Shown here in pieces: positions 54,819 through 63,500 of a stretch of DNA of 64,000 bases. Position 1 is the stretch's first letter. Every line of letters begins with the position of its first letter. Under the pieces are notes generated by a model. That model worked only from the letters and a program-made list of their open reading frames with translations. It was not told the origin of the DNA and searched no databases. Origin of the DNA: Yoonia ponticola (GTDB lineage Bacteria; Pseudomonadota; Alphaproteobacteria; Rhodobacterales; Rhodobacteraceae); assembly GCF_014199395.1 (NCBI RefSeq), contig NZ_JACIJM010000004.1:348559-412558 (forward strand), read 5' to 3'. Position numbers and translations under genes: made by a program.

Positions 54819-55297
54819 GTCGATTGCCAGATCATCTGCGCCATGTCGGGCCGGTCAGCACTTGTCTGCATCGGGCAATCCGGACACGTTTCTGGCGTAG
54901 GTTTGTTCTTGCATCCCTGACAGCCTTTCAGCAGTCGAACGGTGCGGCGAAGCTCGTCCTGCATCGCCAAAATCGCTGCAGCTTGATCCCGCAGATCGTC
55001 GGTCAAATTCTCAAGAATACCCATCATTTCAGTGCTGGATTGATCGCCCGTTTCATAAGCCCGCCTGCGCGTTGCTATGGTTTTAATCACTTCAACAGAA
55101 ATGTTCAGTTCGCGCATCCGCATCGCAAGCTGCGCGATAGCAAGTTCCGCGTCGCCATAATAGCGCGTGCCGCCGTCCGACCGACTGGGGGAAATGATGC
55201 CCAACTCTTCGTAGCCGCGCAGCGTGCGCACGCTGAGACCCGACACCTTTGACAACTCGCCGATCTTGTACATTTTGCTGTCGCCGTTATGCGCCAT
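54815..55297 (-). CDS. MerR-family regulator with C-terminal cysteine cluster
   Basis: 160 residues from ATG 55297; MYKIG at 55273 is an alternative. N-terminal MerR helix-turn-helix YKIGELSKVSGLSVRTLRGYEELGIISPSRSDGGTRYY, dimerisation helix, then CQGCKNKPTPETCPDC (about residues 130-145), four Cys able to bind a metal or an Fe-S cluster. It lies behind nrtS on the same strand. Dyads at 53136-53151 and within 55551-55566 are likely targets. Confidence 0.85.
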   Translation of the reverse strand: MAHNGDSKMYKIGELSKVSGLSVRTLRGYEELGIISPSRSDGGTRYYGDAELAIAQLAMRMRELNISVEVIKTIATRRRAYETGDQSSTEMMGILENLTDDLRDQAAAILAMQDELRRTVRLLKGCQGCKNKPTPETCPDCPMQTSADRPDMAQMIWQST

Positions 55298-55328
55298 ACT
55301 GTCTATTCTCACTATCCGCAGAGCAAAG

Positions 55329-55532
55329 TTAACGCGCCCGCAAGGCACTGACCGCACCGTATGTCGCGACGCAGTACGGCACCGTATAGGTCAAAAGGCA
55401 CTTCAAAAGATTAACGGACCCCGCATACATTAACTGGTCACCCTGATTGATCAGGTTGAGCACGGTGCCAACGATCAGCGCCACGATCAGGGACCGTTTC
55501 ACGATATCCGCACGAAAGGCAATCTTAAGCAT
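55329..55532 (-). CDS. nrtS: NrtS-type nitrate/nitrite transport protein
   Basis: 67 residues from ATG 55532; a TTG 9 bp earlier is possible. LKIAFRADIVKRSLIVALIVGTVLNLINQGDQLMYAG and KCLLTYTVPYCVATYGAVSAL match the small two-helix NrtS family linked to nitrate/nitrite transport. First gene of an nrtS-merR pair with a MerR-type promoter. Confidence 0.8.
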   Translation of the reverse strand: MLKIAFRADIVKRSLIVALIVGTVLNLINQGDQLMYAGSVNLLKCLLTYTVPYCVATYGAVSALRAR

Positions 55533-55547
55533 GACGCTCAACCAAAA

Positions 55548-55578
55548 AATCTAACATTCGTGTGAGATAGCACATCAA
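55548..55578 (-). promoter_or_regulatory. MerR-type promoter of nrtS-merR
   Basis: On the minus strand TTGATG (55578-55573), a 19-bp spacer and TAGATT (55553-55548). The spacer carries the dyad CTCACA-CGAA-TGTTAG. The overlong 19-bp spacer with an internal dyad is the hallmark of MerR-activated promoters, which distort DNA to align the -35 and -10 boxes. Confidence 0.65.
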
Positions 55579-55632
55579 GGGTTAAGATGCCAGCTTCGCC
55601 TATGCGGGAAAGACTGGTGGTATCAGCGACCG

Positions 55633-56169
55633 TTACTCGCCCTCGGGCGAGCGTGGTGTACCCGCTGGCGCGTCGCCATTGGCTTCGATGTCCGCGATAT
55701 AACGCTTCATTTCCGCGATCTCGCCGCGCTGCGCTTCGATGATTGCATCTGCCAATTCGATCACGCGCGGATCAGAAAAGTTCGCCCGTTCACTGACCAA
55801 AATAGCGATGGAATGGTGCGGGATCATGGCCTTCATCCACGCAACATCACCCACTGTCGCTTGCGTCCGGACGAGCGAAACGCCCGCGATAAACGCAATC
55901 GCCGCACCTGCGAAGATAGCGATGTTGGCTTTGCGATTTGAATACATGCCGAGCATAAAGATGAGCATGATGATCGCCATCATCCCGCCCATATACAGCG
56001 CCATCCACATCCGCGTTTGCGAAAAGAAGACGTGGTCGATTGCGTAGGTATTCAGATACATCAGCCCGTACATCACGACCGTCGATGTGGCGATCATCGC
56101 AAAGAAACGCCCGTATCCGCTGTTGCCGTGTTGTTTGGCGTTAGTGTGCTGCGTGGTATTGGTGTTCAT
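55633..56169 (-). CDS. DUF305 membrane protein
   Basis: 178 residues from ATG 56169 (GGGAGG upstream). Three or so membrane helices (MIATSTVVMYGLMYLNTYA, MWMALYMGGMMAIIMLIFMLGMYS, IAIFAGAAIAFIAGVSLV) precede the DUF305 motif WMKAMIPHHSIAILVSERA and EAQRGEIAEMKRYI. DUF305 proteins are often near copper and other metal-resistance genes and may bind metal through the His pair. Last gene of the copper-like cluster. Confidence 0.87.
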   Translation of the reverse strand: MNTNTTQHTNAKQHGNSGYGRFFAMIATSTVVMYGLMYLNTYAIDHVFFSQTRMWMALYMGGMMAIIMLIFMLGMYSNRKANIAIFAGAAIAFIAGVSLVRTQATVGDVAWMKAMIPHHSIAILVSERANFSDPRVIELADAIIEAQRGEIAEMKRYIADIEANGDAPAGTPRSPEGE

Positions 56170-56300
56170 TACATGGCCTCCCAAGGTGTTGAATTGGGAA
56201 CGAGAGCCCCATAGAAAATTAACGTCCAGTTTTGGAATTGGTTCCAGCGGCACGATGCAAGCTAGCCACGCCGCGACATGAACAGCTTGCATCGCGCTAC

Positions 56301-57260
56301 TTAGTTCATTGTCATTCCTTCATGCGCCATACCCGCCATCCCATTATCGGCCGGTTGTTGTGCGGCGGGGCCTTTGCCATCCATCAAATAGGCCGCGATC
56401 GCTTGCCGATCCGCTTCGTCCAGAAACGATGTGCCATCGCGCACGGCTTCGGCCATGCTGCCGCCAAAGACGTCGCCGTCCGGCATCAAACCTGTGCGCA
56501 AGGCGTAGGTGATCGCGGCCTCGTTCCATCCGCCTGCTGCGAGGTCCGTGGCGGTGATCGACGGTGCCGTGTTGCCCCCCGGCAAAGCGTCGTTGCCTAG
56601 AAACTGCTCGCTTGGTTTCAGTCCGCCAAGCAGATTTCGGCCCGTATGACACGCGGCACAATGCGCAGCACCGTTAACCAGCTCTTGACCTCGGTTCCAT
56701 GCGTCCGACTTGCCCATCACCGGCGATAAATCCGTGACTGGCTGCAGGAATGCGGCGCGCCATAACTTCAGGCTCCAGCGTTGATTGAATGGAAACCCCA
56801 GATCGTGTGGCGCTGCGGCTTGCCCCGCAGGCGGTACGGTCTGCATTGCCGCCCAGAGGTCAGCGATATCCTGATCCGAAAACGCAGCGTAGAACTCGTA
56901 GGGAAATGCGGGGTAATACGCCTGCCCATCTGGGCTGACACCTTGTCGCAACGCCACGGCGAACTGATCCATCGTCCAGCCACCGATACCGCCAATAGGG
57001 TCTGCGGTAATGTTGGGCGGGACAAACGTGCCAAACGGTGTTTCAAGCGGTGCGCCCCCCGCAAGCGCGGGCGTTCCCGCATCGACATTTGTGTGGCACG
57101 CGATGCAGCCGCCGGACCGCGCGAGATAAGCGCCGCGATATGGATCGCCTTGCAGCATCCCAAGCGTTTCCTCTTTTCCGATAGGCCACGAGGCAACCGC
57201 GCCGATGAACGCGCCACCCAATATGGCGGCGATAATTCCGAACCGAAATAAACCTCTCAT
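56301..57260 (-). CDS. Membrane-anchored dihaem cytochrome c
   Basis: 319 residues from ATG 57260; ATG 57272 (4 codons earlier) is also possible. An N-terminal anchor (GIIAAILGGAFIGAVASWPI) and two CxxCH haem sites, CIACH (about residue 52) and CAACH (about residue 200), with distal Met in later segments. Resembles the cytochrome subunit of periplasmic alcohol/aldehyde dehydrogenases. The Met-rich tail (GMAGMAHEGMTMN) is unusual and fits copper binding. Overlaps or abuts the next cytochrome gene. Confidence 0.87.
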   Translation of the reverse strand: MRGLFRFGIIAAILGGAFIGAVASWPIGKEETLGMLQGDPYRGAYLARSGGCIACHTNVDAGTPALAGGAPLETPFGTFVPPNITADPIGGIGGWTMDQFAVALRQGVSPDGQAYYPAFPYEFYAAFSDQDIADLWAAMQTVPPAGQAAAPHDLGFPFNQRWSLKLWRAAFLQPVTDLSPVMGKSDAWNRGQELVNGAAHCAACHTGRNLLGGLKPSEQFLGNDALPGGNTAPSITATDLAAGGWNEAAITYALRTGLMPDGDVFGGSMAEAVRDGTSFLDEADRQAIAAYLMDGKGPAAQQPADNGMAGMAHEGMTMN

Positions 57261-57261
57261 A

Positions 57262-57936
57262 TCAGCTGCCATTCCGGAAGGCTGAATGGCATGACGCGCA
57301 TGTACTGCTAATCATTTCAAACGCTTGCGGGGCGGCCATCTGCGTAAAATCGAACCCGCCTGTTTGTGCATTTGCGCTGGAGGACGTCTGTGTCGGGGTT
57401 GGCGCATTGCGGTTCTTTGGTGGTGCTACCCCCATCAATTCGGCAACCGAGAACGGTGCGACGTCAGTGCCCGAACGGTCCGCCATGTCGTCGCCCATTT
57501 GCATGCCTGCATGGTCAACCGGATCGGAAGGATCAATCGCTGCGGGAGTTGGCGTAGGACGCGATAACCCGTTCGGTGCAGCCAAGCTTAACCCAAGCCC
57601 GTAAGCCCGCAGTTGTTCTGATAACGCTGAAAATTCTTCCCAGCTTTCCCAGATTTCGGGCTTGGCGTAGGAGGCCGCAGCGATCTGTTCTTGCGGGAAC
57701 AGTTTGGTCATATTCGCGCCCGCATGCGCAATGATCGTGGCACCCGCCACTTGGACGGCCCGCACGTCATAGGCCGTTTGCCCCTGCATCATCGGGGCCA
57801 TCTGCCGCATCACGCCGCGCAGCGCGACCATGCCGTTCATACGTTCCAGCGTCACCCCTGTCGCACCGTTATGCGCCAACACAGCAACCCCAATAGCGGA
57901 CATCGCAATGCCGCCGACTAAGCTTTTCTTATTCAT
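57262..57936 (-). CDS. Cytochrome c'-like protein
   Basis: 224 residues with an N-terminal signal segment (SLVGGIAMSAIGVAVLAHNGA). A four-helix cytochrome c' pattern: MNGMVALRGVMRQMAPMMQGQ at the start, AGANMTKLFPQEQIAAASYAKPEIW, and CASCHSAFR haem site at the very C-terminus. A ~70-residue low-complexity insert rich in Pro/Met/Asp (about 125-195) sits before the last helix. Such proteins bind NO or carry electrons. Second gene of the cytochrome pair. Confidence 0.85.
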   Translation of the reverse strand: MNKKSLVGGIAMSAIGVAVLAHNGATGVTLERMNGMVALRGVMRQMAPMMQGQTAYDVRAVQVAGATIIAHAGANMTKLFPQEQIAAASYAKPEIWESWEEFSALSEQLRAYGLGLSLAAPNGLSRPTPTPAAIDPSDPVDHAGMQMGDDMADRSGTDVAPFSVAELMGVAPPKNRNAPTPTQTSSSANAQTGGFDFTQMAAPQAFEMISSTCASCHSAFRNGS

Positions 57937-57977
57937 GATTTTTCCGTCAGTTATTTTGTTTAAGACAAGATGTCAGA

Positions 57978-58313
57978 TCACAAAAACACTGTTCGTGGCG
58001 GCGGTGTGTCGAACTCGTCCGCGCGATTGGCACGCACGACGGCTTCGATTGGGAATTTCGACGCATCTTTGATGGCCAGTTGGTTCAAACCCGCGCCTTC
58101 AAATTGGCTGAAAATCAGGTTGCAAAAGGTGGCACCATGGCACGACGCGGCATGCGGCGCGGACTTTGTGACAGCTTGGTCAACAGCACTGCTCTCATGG
58201 CTGTGCTCGGGGTCAAATGTGCCTGCGTTGATCGGTGCGGACAGCAATACAAACACCATCGCCAGCAAAGCGAACAGCCTATTCAAGACGATAATGGGGC
58301 GTCCCAAAGTCAT
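57978..58313 (-). CDS. Small secreted protein of the copper-like cluster
   Basis: 111 residues. Signal peptide LFALLAMVFVLLSAPINAG, then His/Cys-containing stretches (PEHSHESS, HAASCHGATFCN). No family recognised. Position upstream of the cytochromes and the two Cys plus several His suggest metal contact, but this is only inferred. Confidence 0.55.
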   Translation of the reverse strand: MTLGRPIIVLNRLFALLAMVFVLLSAPINAGTFDPEHSHESSAVDQAVTKSAPHAASCHGATFCNLIFSQFEGAGLNQLAIKDASKFPIEAVVRANRADEFDTPPPRTVFL

Positions 58314-58477
58314 GTTTGTTTCCTGTTGGTCGGACGCTGCCGACGATTTATTCCGGACTTTTAGCCCGCGTTTGTTAGTGCCTCGTTACCACAATCGGAC
58401 CGCGATCACCAAGGTTTCTGCACATCAGTAGCAGTGGATCGCCTATACTGACGATACAAAAAGCCTGACGCAGACAA

Positions 58478-58509
58478 GGTCCCGAGAGCGCATTCACGCC
58501 CTCGGAACC
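58478..58509 (-). terminator. Terminator-like hairpin after the multicopper oxidase gene
   Basis: On the minus strand GGTTCCGAGGGCG pairs with CGCTCTCGGGACC through 13 pairs (two G-U) over a 6-base loop. TTGTC follows directly, and a TTTTT run lies about 20 bases further. Confidence 0.6.
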
Positions 58510-58524
58510 GATTTCGTTGACGGG

Positions 58525-60081
58525 TTAAACCGCACTGACCGCGAGTTCGGTCATCATGCCCGTCGACAGGTGCGGCATGTGATGGCAGTGCAGCATCCAG
58601 CGTGCGGCCTCGCCTGCATCGAGTGCAACCGTCACCTGCGCCATCGGCGGCACGTAAACGGTGTCACGCATGGCACCCCGAATGGCCTGTCCATTGATGT
58701 TAATCACCTGAAAGACATGCCCATGAAGGTGCATCGGGTGGCCCATCATCGACATGTTATGGAACGTCAACGCAACCCGTTCGCCGCTAACCACAGAAAT
58801 AGGCGTGTGATCGCCCCACGTCTGGCCATTAATGGTCCAAAGGTACGGGTCCATGCTACCATTCAACATGATCATATGGCTGCGATCCACCGGACGATCA
58901 GCCAGCGCATTTGTGCTTGTGGCGCGCAGCATCAATTCCTGTTCCATGTTGATATCAAAGGCAGGTGACGCCATGTCTGCCATGCCGCTGATTTTTTGGA
59001 TTGCGGCCTGCGGGGTCGCGAGGATGATGCCAGTGCGTTCACGTTCGCCTTCGCGTAGTGCAAAGATCGGGAATGCGCCCTCGCCCGTGATATCAAGTTC
59101 GATATCAAGACGTTGCGCCATCGCCATTCCGAAACGGGTTCCCGTCATCGGTTCAACATCATGCCCGTCAACGGCCACAAGCCGCGCCTCAACGCCGTTT
59201 GTATCAATCCAGAACGTCGTGGCAGACGCCGCGTTAATCACACGTAACCGGACACGCCCGCCGCGATCCACGCGGATAACATCGGGGTCGTTGAGCGTGC
59301 GATCATTGGCCAGATAAGCGTCGAAGTTGAAATCGTTCAGATCCATCTCCATGTCGCCCATCGCGGTATCACCATCCATGTCCATCGTGGAATGATCCAT
59401 GCCAGCCATCGCACCACCGGACATATCCATGTTGCCCATCGCGGTGTCCCCGCCCATGTTCATCCCAGAATGGTCCATGCCTGCCATCGCATCTGGCTGG
59501 GCCGCAGGCGCGTCCATCTCGCCCATATCGTGGGTCGCCCCCCCGCTTGTGATCTCTTCCAAGACCTCGGCTGGCGATTTGAACGAAAAGTCATGCAAGA
59601 ACATGACGACGTCCTGACGGTCGGCGGCCACATCGGCGTCACTGCGCACGATCAAAGGTGCGGCCAGCAGGTTCATTTCCTGAACCGGCACGTGGCTGTG
59701 CATCCAATGCGTGCCTGTTGTGGGCGCATAATCGTAGCTGCGCGTTTCACCGGATTTCAGCAGCGACATCGGCTCGTTCGGCACACCGTCCTGCCGGTTT
59801 GGCGGCAGTTGGCCATGCCAGTGAACGATGGTGTCTTCGGTTAGCGTGTTGGTCAGATCGACCTGAAACCGTTGACCGGGGTCCAAAATGATGCCCTGCG
59901 CCCCTGCCCCATTGGTCAGACCAAACACGGTGGCCGCACGCCCGTCGATATCAAGCACCCGCGTGCCAGCGGTCAGCGCCATCGGCGAGGTCTGCGCGAA
60001 AGCCATGCGTGGAAGTGTCGTTGTCGCGGTCAACGCAGCGGAGGCCGCAAGAAAACCACGTCGTGAAAACGTATGTGTCAT
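58525..60081 (-). CDS. Multicopper oxidase with Met-rich insert (CopA-like)
   Basis: 518 residues from ATG 60081; the frame upstream to 60336 is not protein-like. A twin-arginine signal SRRGFLAASAALTATTTLPRMAFA exports it folded. Copper ligands are visible in VHWHGQLPP, HWMHSHVPVQE, GHPMHLHGHVFQV and the type 1 site LHCHHMPHLSTGMMTE. Between domains 1 and 2 (about residues 185-260) a Met/Asp/His-rich stretch with repeated MAGMDHS and TAMGxM units likely collects Cu(I). Predicted role: periplasmic Cu(I) oxidation in copper tolerance. Confidence 0.92.
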   Translation of the reverse strand: MTHTFSRRGFLAASAALTATTTLPRMAFAQTSPMALTAGTRVLDIDGRAATVFGLTNGAGAQGIILDPGQRFQVDLTNTLTEDTIVHWHGQLPPNRQDGVPNEPMSLLKSGETRSYDYAPTTGTHWMHSHVPVQEMNLLAAPLIVRSDADVAADRQDVVMFLHDFSFKSPAEVLEEITSGGATHDMGEMDAPAAQPDAMAGMDHSGMNMGGDTAMGNMDMSGGAMAGMDHSTMDMDGDTAMGDMEMDLNDFNFDAYLANDRTLNDPDVIRVDRGGRVRLRVINAASATTFWIDTNGVEARLVAVDGHDVEPMTGTRFGMAMAQRLDIELDITGEGAFPIFALREGERERTGIILATPQAAIQKISGMADMASPAFDINMEQELMLRATSTNALADRPVDRSHMIMLNGSMDPYLWTINGQTWGDHTPISVVSGERVALTFHNMSMMGHPMHLHGHVFQVININGQAIRGAMRDTVYVPPMAQVTVALDAGEAARWMLHCHHMPHLSTGMMTELAVSAV

Positions 60082-60154
60082 TTCAAAAATCCATCTGGCG
60101 CCAGTGGCGCACTTTATCTGATTGATGCCTAACCTTGGCACCTGCGAAAAAGTG

Positions 60155-60535
60155 TCAGATGGTACGCGGTGGACGCTCTGGCATTTCAGGGCGGAACAAC
60201 GCTCTGGTATCGACATTCCAGAACTGGATTTGTGAACTATATTCGCCGCGTACAAGCGTGATCGCGGTGTCAGCTTCGGTCCACGTCGTACAGACCATAA
60301 AACAAGCCTGCGACATGTCATGCGAGCCCGTGTCACTGTCGGATGTGTGTCCCGCGGGGGCGTGTTCAGCGTGCGGCATGGCTTGCGCCGTCATCTGCGA
60401 GGGGCCGTTTTCCATCTGCATGATAGTCTGCACCAAAGACAAGGACAGCACGAGCGTCAGTGTCACGGCGAAGGTAAATCGCCGAAACAAAAAACCCAGC
60501 AGTGTCGTGCCCTTATTTGATCCATGTCGTGCCAT
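60155..60535 (-). CDS. Small secreted or membrane-anchored protein of the copper-like cluster
   Basis: 126 residues with one N-terminal helix (FTFAVTLTLVLSLSLVQTIM), then Met/His-rich PSQMTAQAMPHAEHAPAGH, a HDMSQACFMVC segment and a Pro/Arg-rich end. No family recognised. First gene of the cluster, 73 bp upstream of the multicopper oxidase; Met/His/Cys content suggests copper binding. Confidence 0.55.
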   Translation of the reverse strand: MARHGSNKGTTLLGFLFRRFTFAVTLTLVLSLSLVQTIMQMENGPSQMTAQAMPHAEHAPAGHTSDSDTGSHDMSQACFMVCTTWTEADTAITLVRGEYSSQIQFWNVDTRALFRPEMPERPPRTI

Positions 60536-60760
60536 ATCATCGGGCTATCCAACATCCGAAATCATGTCAATTCACGAGATTGTTTAGAGTGGCACGAGCA
60601 TACGGCACGCTTCACGACACGAGCAAATTGTGAGAGCAGTCGCGAAAGATCCGCAGCGCGGGTCACGGTTTTTCCAATCTTCGCTTGCACCTGCGTCCTT
60701 CATCAGATCAACCAGCGCGTGAACACTGCCGTTTCGGCCAAGGACGCGAGGAGTTGACAC

Positions 60761-62050
60761 ATGACGATACCAATCCCGACGAATGAAGCTGAAAGACTGT
60801 CATTTCTGAACGACATGAGGCTCGATGCTTCGCTGCCATTTGATGAAATTCAAGGGTTATGCGACGTCGCCTCGCGCTTGGTTGGCGCACCGATTGCTCT
60901 GGTCACGTTGATTGATGAGGATCAGCAGGAAATTCTTGCCAACATCGGCGCAGAGGGCTTGGGCACAACCAGCAGGGAAGCGTCGTTTTGTACGCATGCG
61001 ATCATGGATAGCGAACAATTCGAGGTCGCGGACACCCAGCTTGACCCCAGATTTTCGGAAAATCCCTTTGTGGTCGGTGATCCAAACATTCGGTCATACC
61101 TTGGGACGGTGTTGGAACCAGCGCCTGAAATGCGTCTCGGAACGCTGTGTGTTTTCGATACGAAAACCAGAACCTACACGGCGCAAGAAAAGGCGTTTTT
61201 GGCAAAGATCGGAAAGGCCATCAGCGCCCTTTTGATCGCGCACCGTGACAACCTGGAACTCGCAGACTACTCGAACGAAGTGACCGTCAAGAACGCCAAG
61301 TTGGCCGAATTGACGGCTTCGCTTCAGCATTCGTTGGAAAAACTGGTCGAGGCAGAGAATGTCAAAAACGAGTTCCTATCCGTGGTCAGTCACGAGTTGC
61401 GCACGCCGTTGACGTCGATCATGGGCGCGCTCGGCTTGATGAATGAACGCTTTCGGACGGACGAGCCGCAACGGACACAACGCTTAATCAGTATCGCCAC
61501 GCAAAACAGCGGACGCCTTTTGTCGTTGGTGAATGATATTCTTAACCTTCAGCGGAACGAGTTCAGCAATCGCGAAGTGAAGCTGGTCCCTGTCGATCTA
61601 AACGAGATGATCGAAACATCCGCTGAAGCATACCAGAACTATGGCGCCGATTTAGATGTGACGCTGACCGTTTCGGGTGCCGGACAGCCCTGCTATGTGC
61701 GTGGCGACAAACATCTGCTGGATCGCGTTATTGCGAATATCCTTTCAAACGCCTTCAAATTTTCGAAAACTGGCGGAAACGTCGAAATCAGCCTGCGTGA
61801 TGTTGATAACCAACCTCAAATATCCGTCAAAGATAACGGGGCCGGCATTCCTGAAGGCTCGAAGGAAAAAGTTTTTGGCCTGTTTTCGCAGGTGGATAGC
61901 TCTGACAGCCGCGCAGCACAGCGCGGGACAGGTTTGGGAATGTATATCTGCCAGAACATCTTGAAGCAGCACAACGCGACAATCGACTACGAAAGCGAGG
62001 TGGGTGTGGGAACGACGTTCGTGGTCACGTTCAATCGGCCCTTCATTTAA
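60761..62050 (+). CDS. Soluble sensor histidine kinase with GAF domain
   Basis: 429 residues, GAGG 11 bp before ATG. No membrane segment. A GAF domain (about residues 25-165) is followed by a coiled coil (KNAKLAELTASLQHSLEKLVEAENV). HisKA has VVSHELRTPLTSI with the phospho-acceptor His at about residue 212. HATPase_c has NILSNAFKFSK (N box), DNGAGIPEG and RGTGLGMYICQNIL (G boxes). No response regulator gene is adjacent, so its partner is elsewhere. Its input signal is unknown. Confidence 0.92.
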   Translation: MTIPIPTNEAERLSFLNDMRLDASLPFDEIQGLCDVASRLVGAPIALVTLIDEDQQEILANIGAEGLGTTSREASFCTHAIMDSEQFEVADTQLDPRFSENPFVVGDPNIRSYLGTVLEPAPEMRLGTLCVFDTKTRTYTAQEKAFLAKIGKAISALLIAHRDNLELADYSNEVTVKNAKLAELTASLQHSLEKLVEAENVKNEFLSVVSHELRTPLTSIMGALGLMNERFRTDEPQRTQRLISIATQNSGRLLSLVNDILNLQRNEFSNREVKLVPVDLNEMIETSAEAYQNYGADLDVTLTVSGAGQPCYVRGDKHLLDRVIANILSNAFKFSKTGGNVEISLRDVDNQPQISVKDNGAGIPEGSKEKVFGLFSQVDSSDSRAAQRGTGLGMYICQNILKQHNATIDYESEVGVGTTFVVTFNRPFI

Positions 62051-62089
62051 GAGGTGCTGAGCTGAAAGCTTTCGGACGTTCAGCAAGTG

Positions 62090-62652
62090 AAGTGGTCCCA
62101 CTATTTAGGACAGTTTTACGGCTTAGCTAAGATGTAATCGGGTTGGTGTTATGCCGCCTTTTGGTTACGTTCTGTGTCGAAGAATGCATCGTCGTGTGAT
62201 CGCTTGTCGAGGGCTGTGTGTGGCCGCTCGGAGTTGTAGAACCCGATCCAGTCGTTGATCACGCGTTTGGCTTGGAACCCGTCCTGCAATTCGTGCAGAT
62301 AAACGGCCTCCTGTTTGAGTGACCGCCACAGCCGTTCGATGAAGAAGTTGTCGAGATAACGACCTCGACCATCCATGGATATTTTGACATTGGCCTCAGT
62401 TAGAGCCGTGATCCAAGCCGCACCTGTAAATTGCGATCCTTGGTCCGTGTTCATAATTCCGGGCTTGCCGTATTTGGCGATGGCCTCGTTCAAAGCCTCG
62501 ACGCAGAAGCTTGCGTCCAGCGTGTTCGACAGCCGCCATGCCAACACCTTTCGGGTCGCCCAGTCCATGATCGCGACCAGATACAAAAACCCACGCCGCA
62601 CAGGGATGTAGGTGATGTCACTGCACCAAACATGGTTCGGCCGCGTGATTGG
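62090..62652 (-). mobile_element. IS3-family element remnant A (3' part of transposase)
   Basis: The minus frame 62149-62652 encodes the C-terminal catalytic half of an IS3-type transposase: RPNHVWCSDITYIPVRRGF, MDWATRKVLAWRL, IMNTDQGSQFTG and ERLWRSLKQEAVY, with the DDE residues visible. Its N-terminal half is missing. At the outer end the sequence GTGGTCCCACTATTTAGG (from about 62092) resembles an IS3 terminal repeat. It is truncated at about 62652 by remnant B. Confidence 0.82.
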
Positions 62653-62955
62653 TGTCCGTCGTCAGGGTTTTTGGCACCAAAGGCGGCCTAAACTAAGAGA
62701 GAGTTCGGCTCATCTCGTTGGTTGCATTATGCGGCGCGTTGTCTGTGATGCAAGCGTCGCGTTTCGAGTGTCTTACGTTTGATCCTTTCCCGTTGCTGTA
62801 GAATGGCTTTGTCGCGTCCGAGGTATACGTCGGCGGGTGTAACGTTGTTCAGGCTTTCGTGGTAACGCTGGTGATTGTAGTGGTCGACGAAGGCTTCGAT
62901 CTGAGCCTCAAGATCGCCGGGTAGGAAGTAGTTTTCCAACAGGATGCGGTTTGAC
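62653..62955 (-). mobile_element. IS3-family element remnant B (3' end of a second transposase)
   Basis: The minus frame 62727-62951 encodes NRILLENYFLPGDLEAQIEA, FVDHYNHQRYHESLNNVTPADVYLGR and a basic C-terminus, the last ~75 residues of a different IS3-type transposase. A GC-rich end (TTTGGTGCCAAAAACCCTGA on the minus strand) looks like its terminal repeat and abuts remnant A. At the other side it is cut at about 62955, where element C begins. Confidence 0.78.
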
Positions 62956-63047
62956 CTGCGCCCCTAAAACTCCTCCAGATTTGTGTAGAGTCCGCCCAAC
63001 AAAAGGACGGACAAATGAAGACACGATTTACGGATGAACAGATCATT

Positions 63048-63091
63048 CATTGCCCGGCAGGCGATTGCGTAGCAATCTGCCGAGAGGGGCG
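63048..63091 (-). repeat. 44-bp hairpin element E1 in orfA
   Basis: On the minus strand it starts CGCCCCTCTCGGCAG, has the stem GATTGC-TAC-GCAATC and ends GCCTGCCGGGCAATG. It differs from E2 at three of 44 positions but lies in the opposite orientation. It breaks the orfA frame by a net 41-bp insertion if one codon was replaced. Confidence 0.8.
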
Positions 63092-63306
63092 ATGATCAAG
63101 GAACAGGAATCTGGCGAGAAGACTGCTGATGTGTGTCGGCGGCACGGGATCAGTTCGGCGACGTTCTACAAATACAAATCGAAGTATGGTGGCATGGAGC
63201 CATCTGATGCGAAGCGGTTGCGGGCGTTGGAGGAGGAGAACGGTAAGTTGAAGAAGCTGCTGGCCGAACAGATGTTGGATAACGCGATGCTACGAGACAT
63301 CAATTC

Positions 63307-63313
63307 AAAAAAG
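63307..63313 (+). other. Programmed -1 frameshift site (A6G) of IS3 element C
   Basis: AAAAAAG at the end of orfA is the classic IS3 slippery heptamer; a -1 shift would read on as KKVVTPVGKRKA into orfB, giving the OrfAB fusion transposase. Confidence 0.75.
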
Positions 63314-63456
63314 TGGTGACGCCCGTTGGGAAGCGGAAAGCCGTGGCGCATTTGATGGATGTTCATCAGGTCAGTCAGCGACGGGCGTGTGATGTGCTGC
63401 AAGTTGATCGGTCAACAGTGAGATATCTGTCGCGCCGTGGTGGTGATGCTGAACTG

Positions 63457-63500
63457 CCCCCCTCTCGGCAGATTGCTTCGCAATCGCCTGCCGGGCAAGG
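63457..63500 (+). repeat. 44-bp hairpin element E2 in orfB
   Basis: Starts CCCCCCTCTCGGCAG, has the stem GATTGC-TTC-GCAATC and ends GCCTGCCGGGCAAGG. The outer CGGCAG and CTGCCG arms extend the hairpin. It is the inverted partner of E1 and shifts the orfB frame. Confidence 0.8.

Larger units (their letters stand above)
63014..63318 (+). pseudogene. orfA of IS3 element C, broken by a hairpin insertion
   Basis: MKTRFTDEQII opens from ATG 63014. The hairpin element at 63048-63091 then brings a stop at 63092-63094. The IS3 orfA continues from MIKEQESGEKTADVCRRHG (ATG 63092) through the helix-turn-helix and a leucine-zipper-like EEENGKLKKLLAEQML to INSKKW. The slippery site A6G lies at its end. 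Confidence 0.8.
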
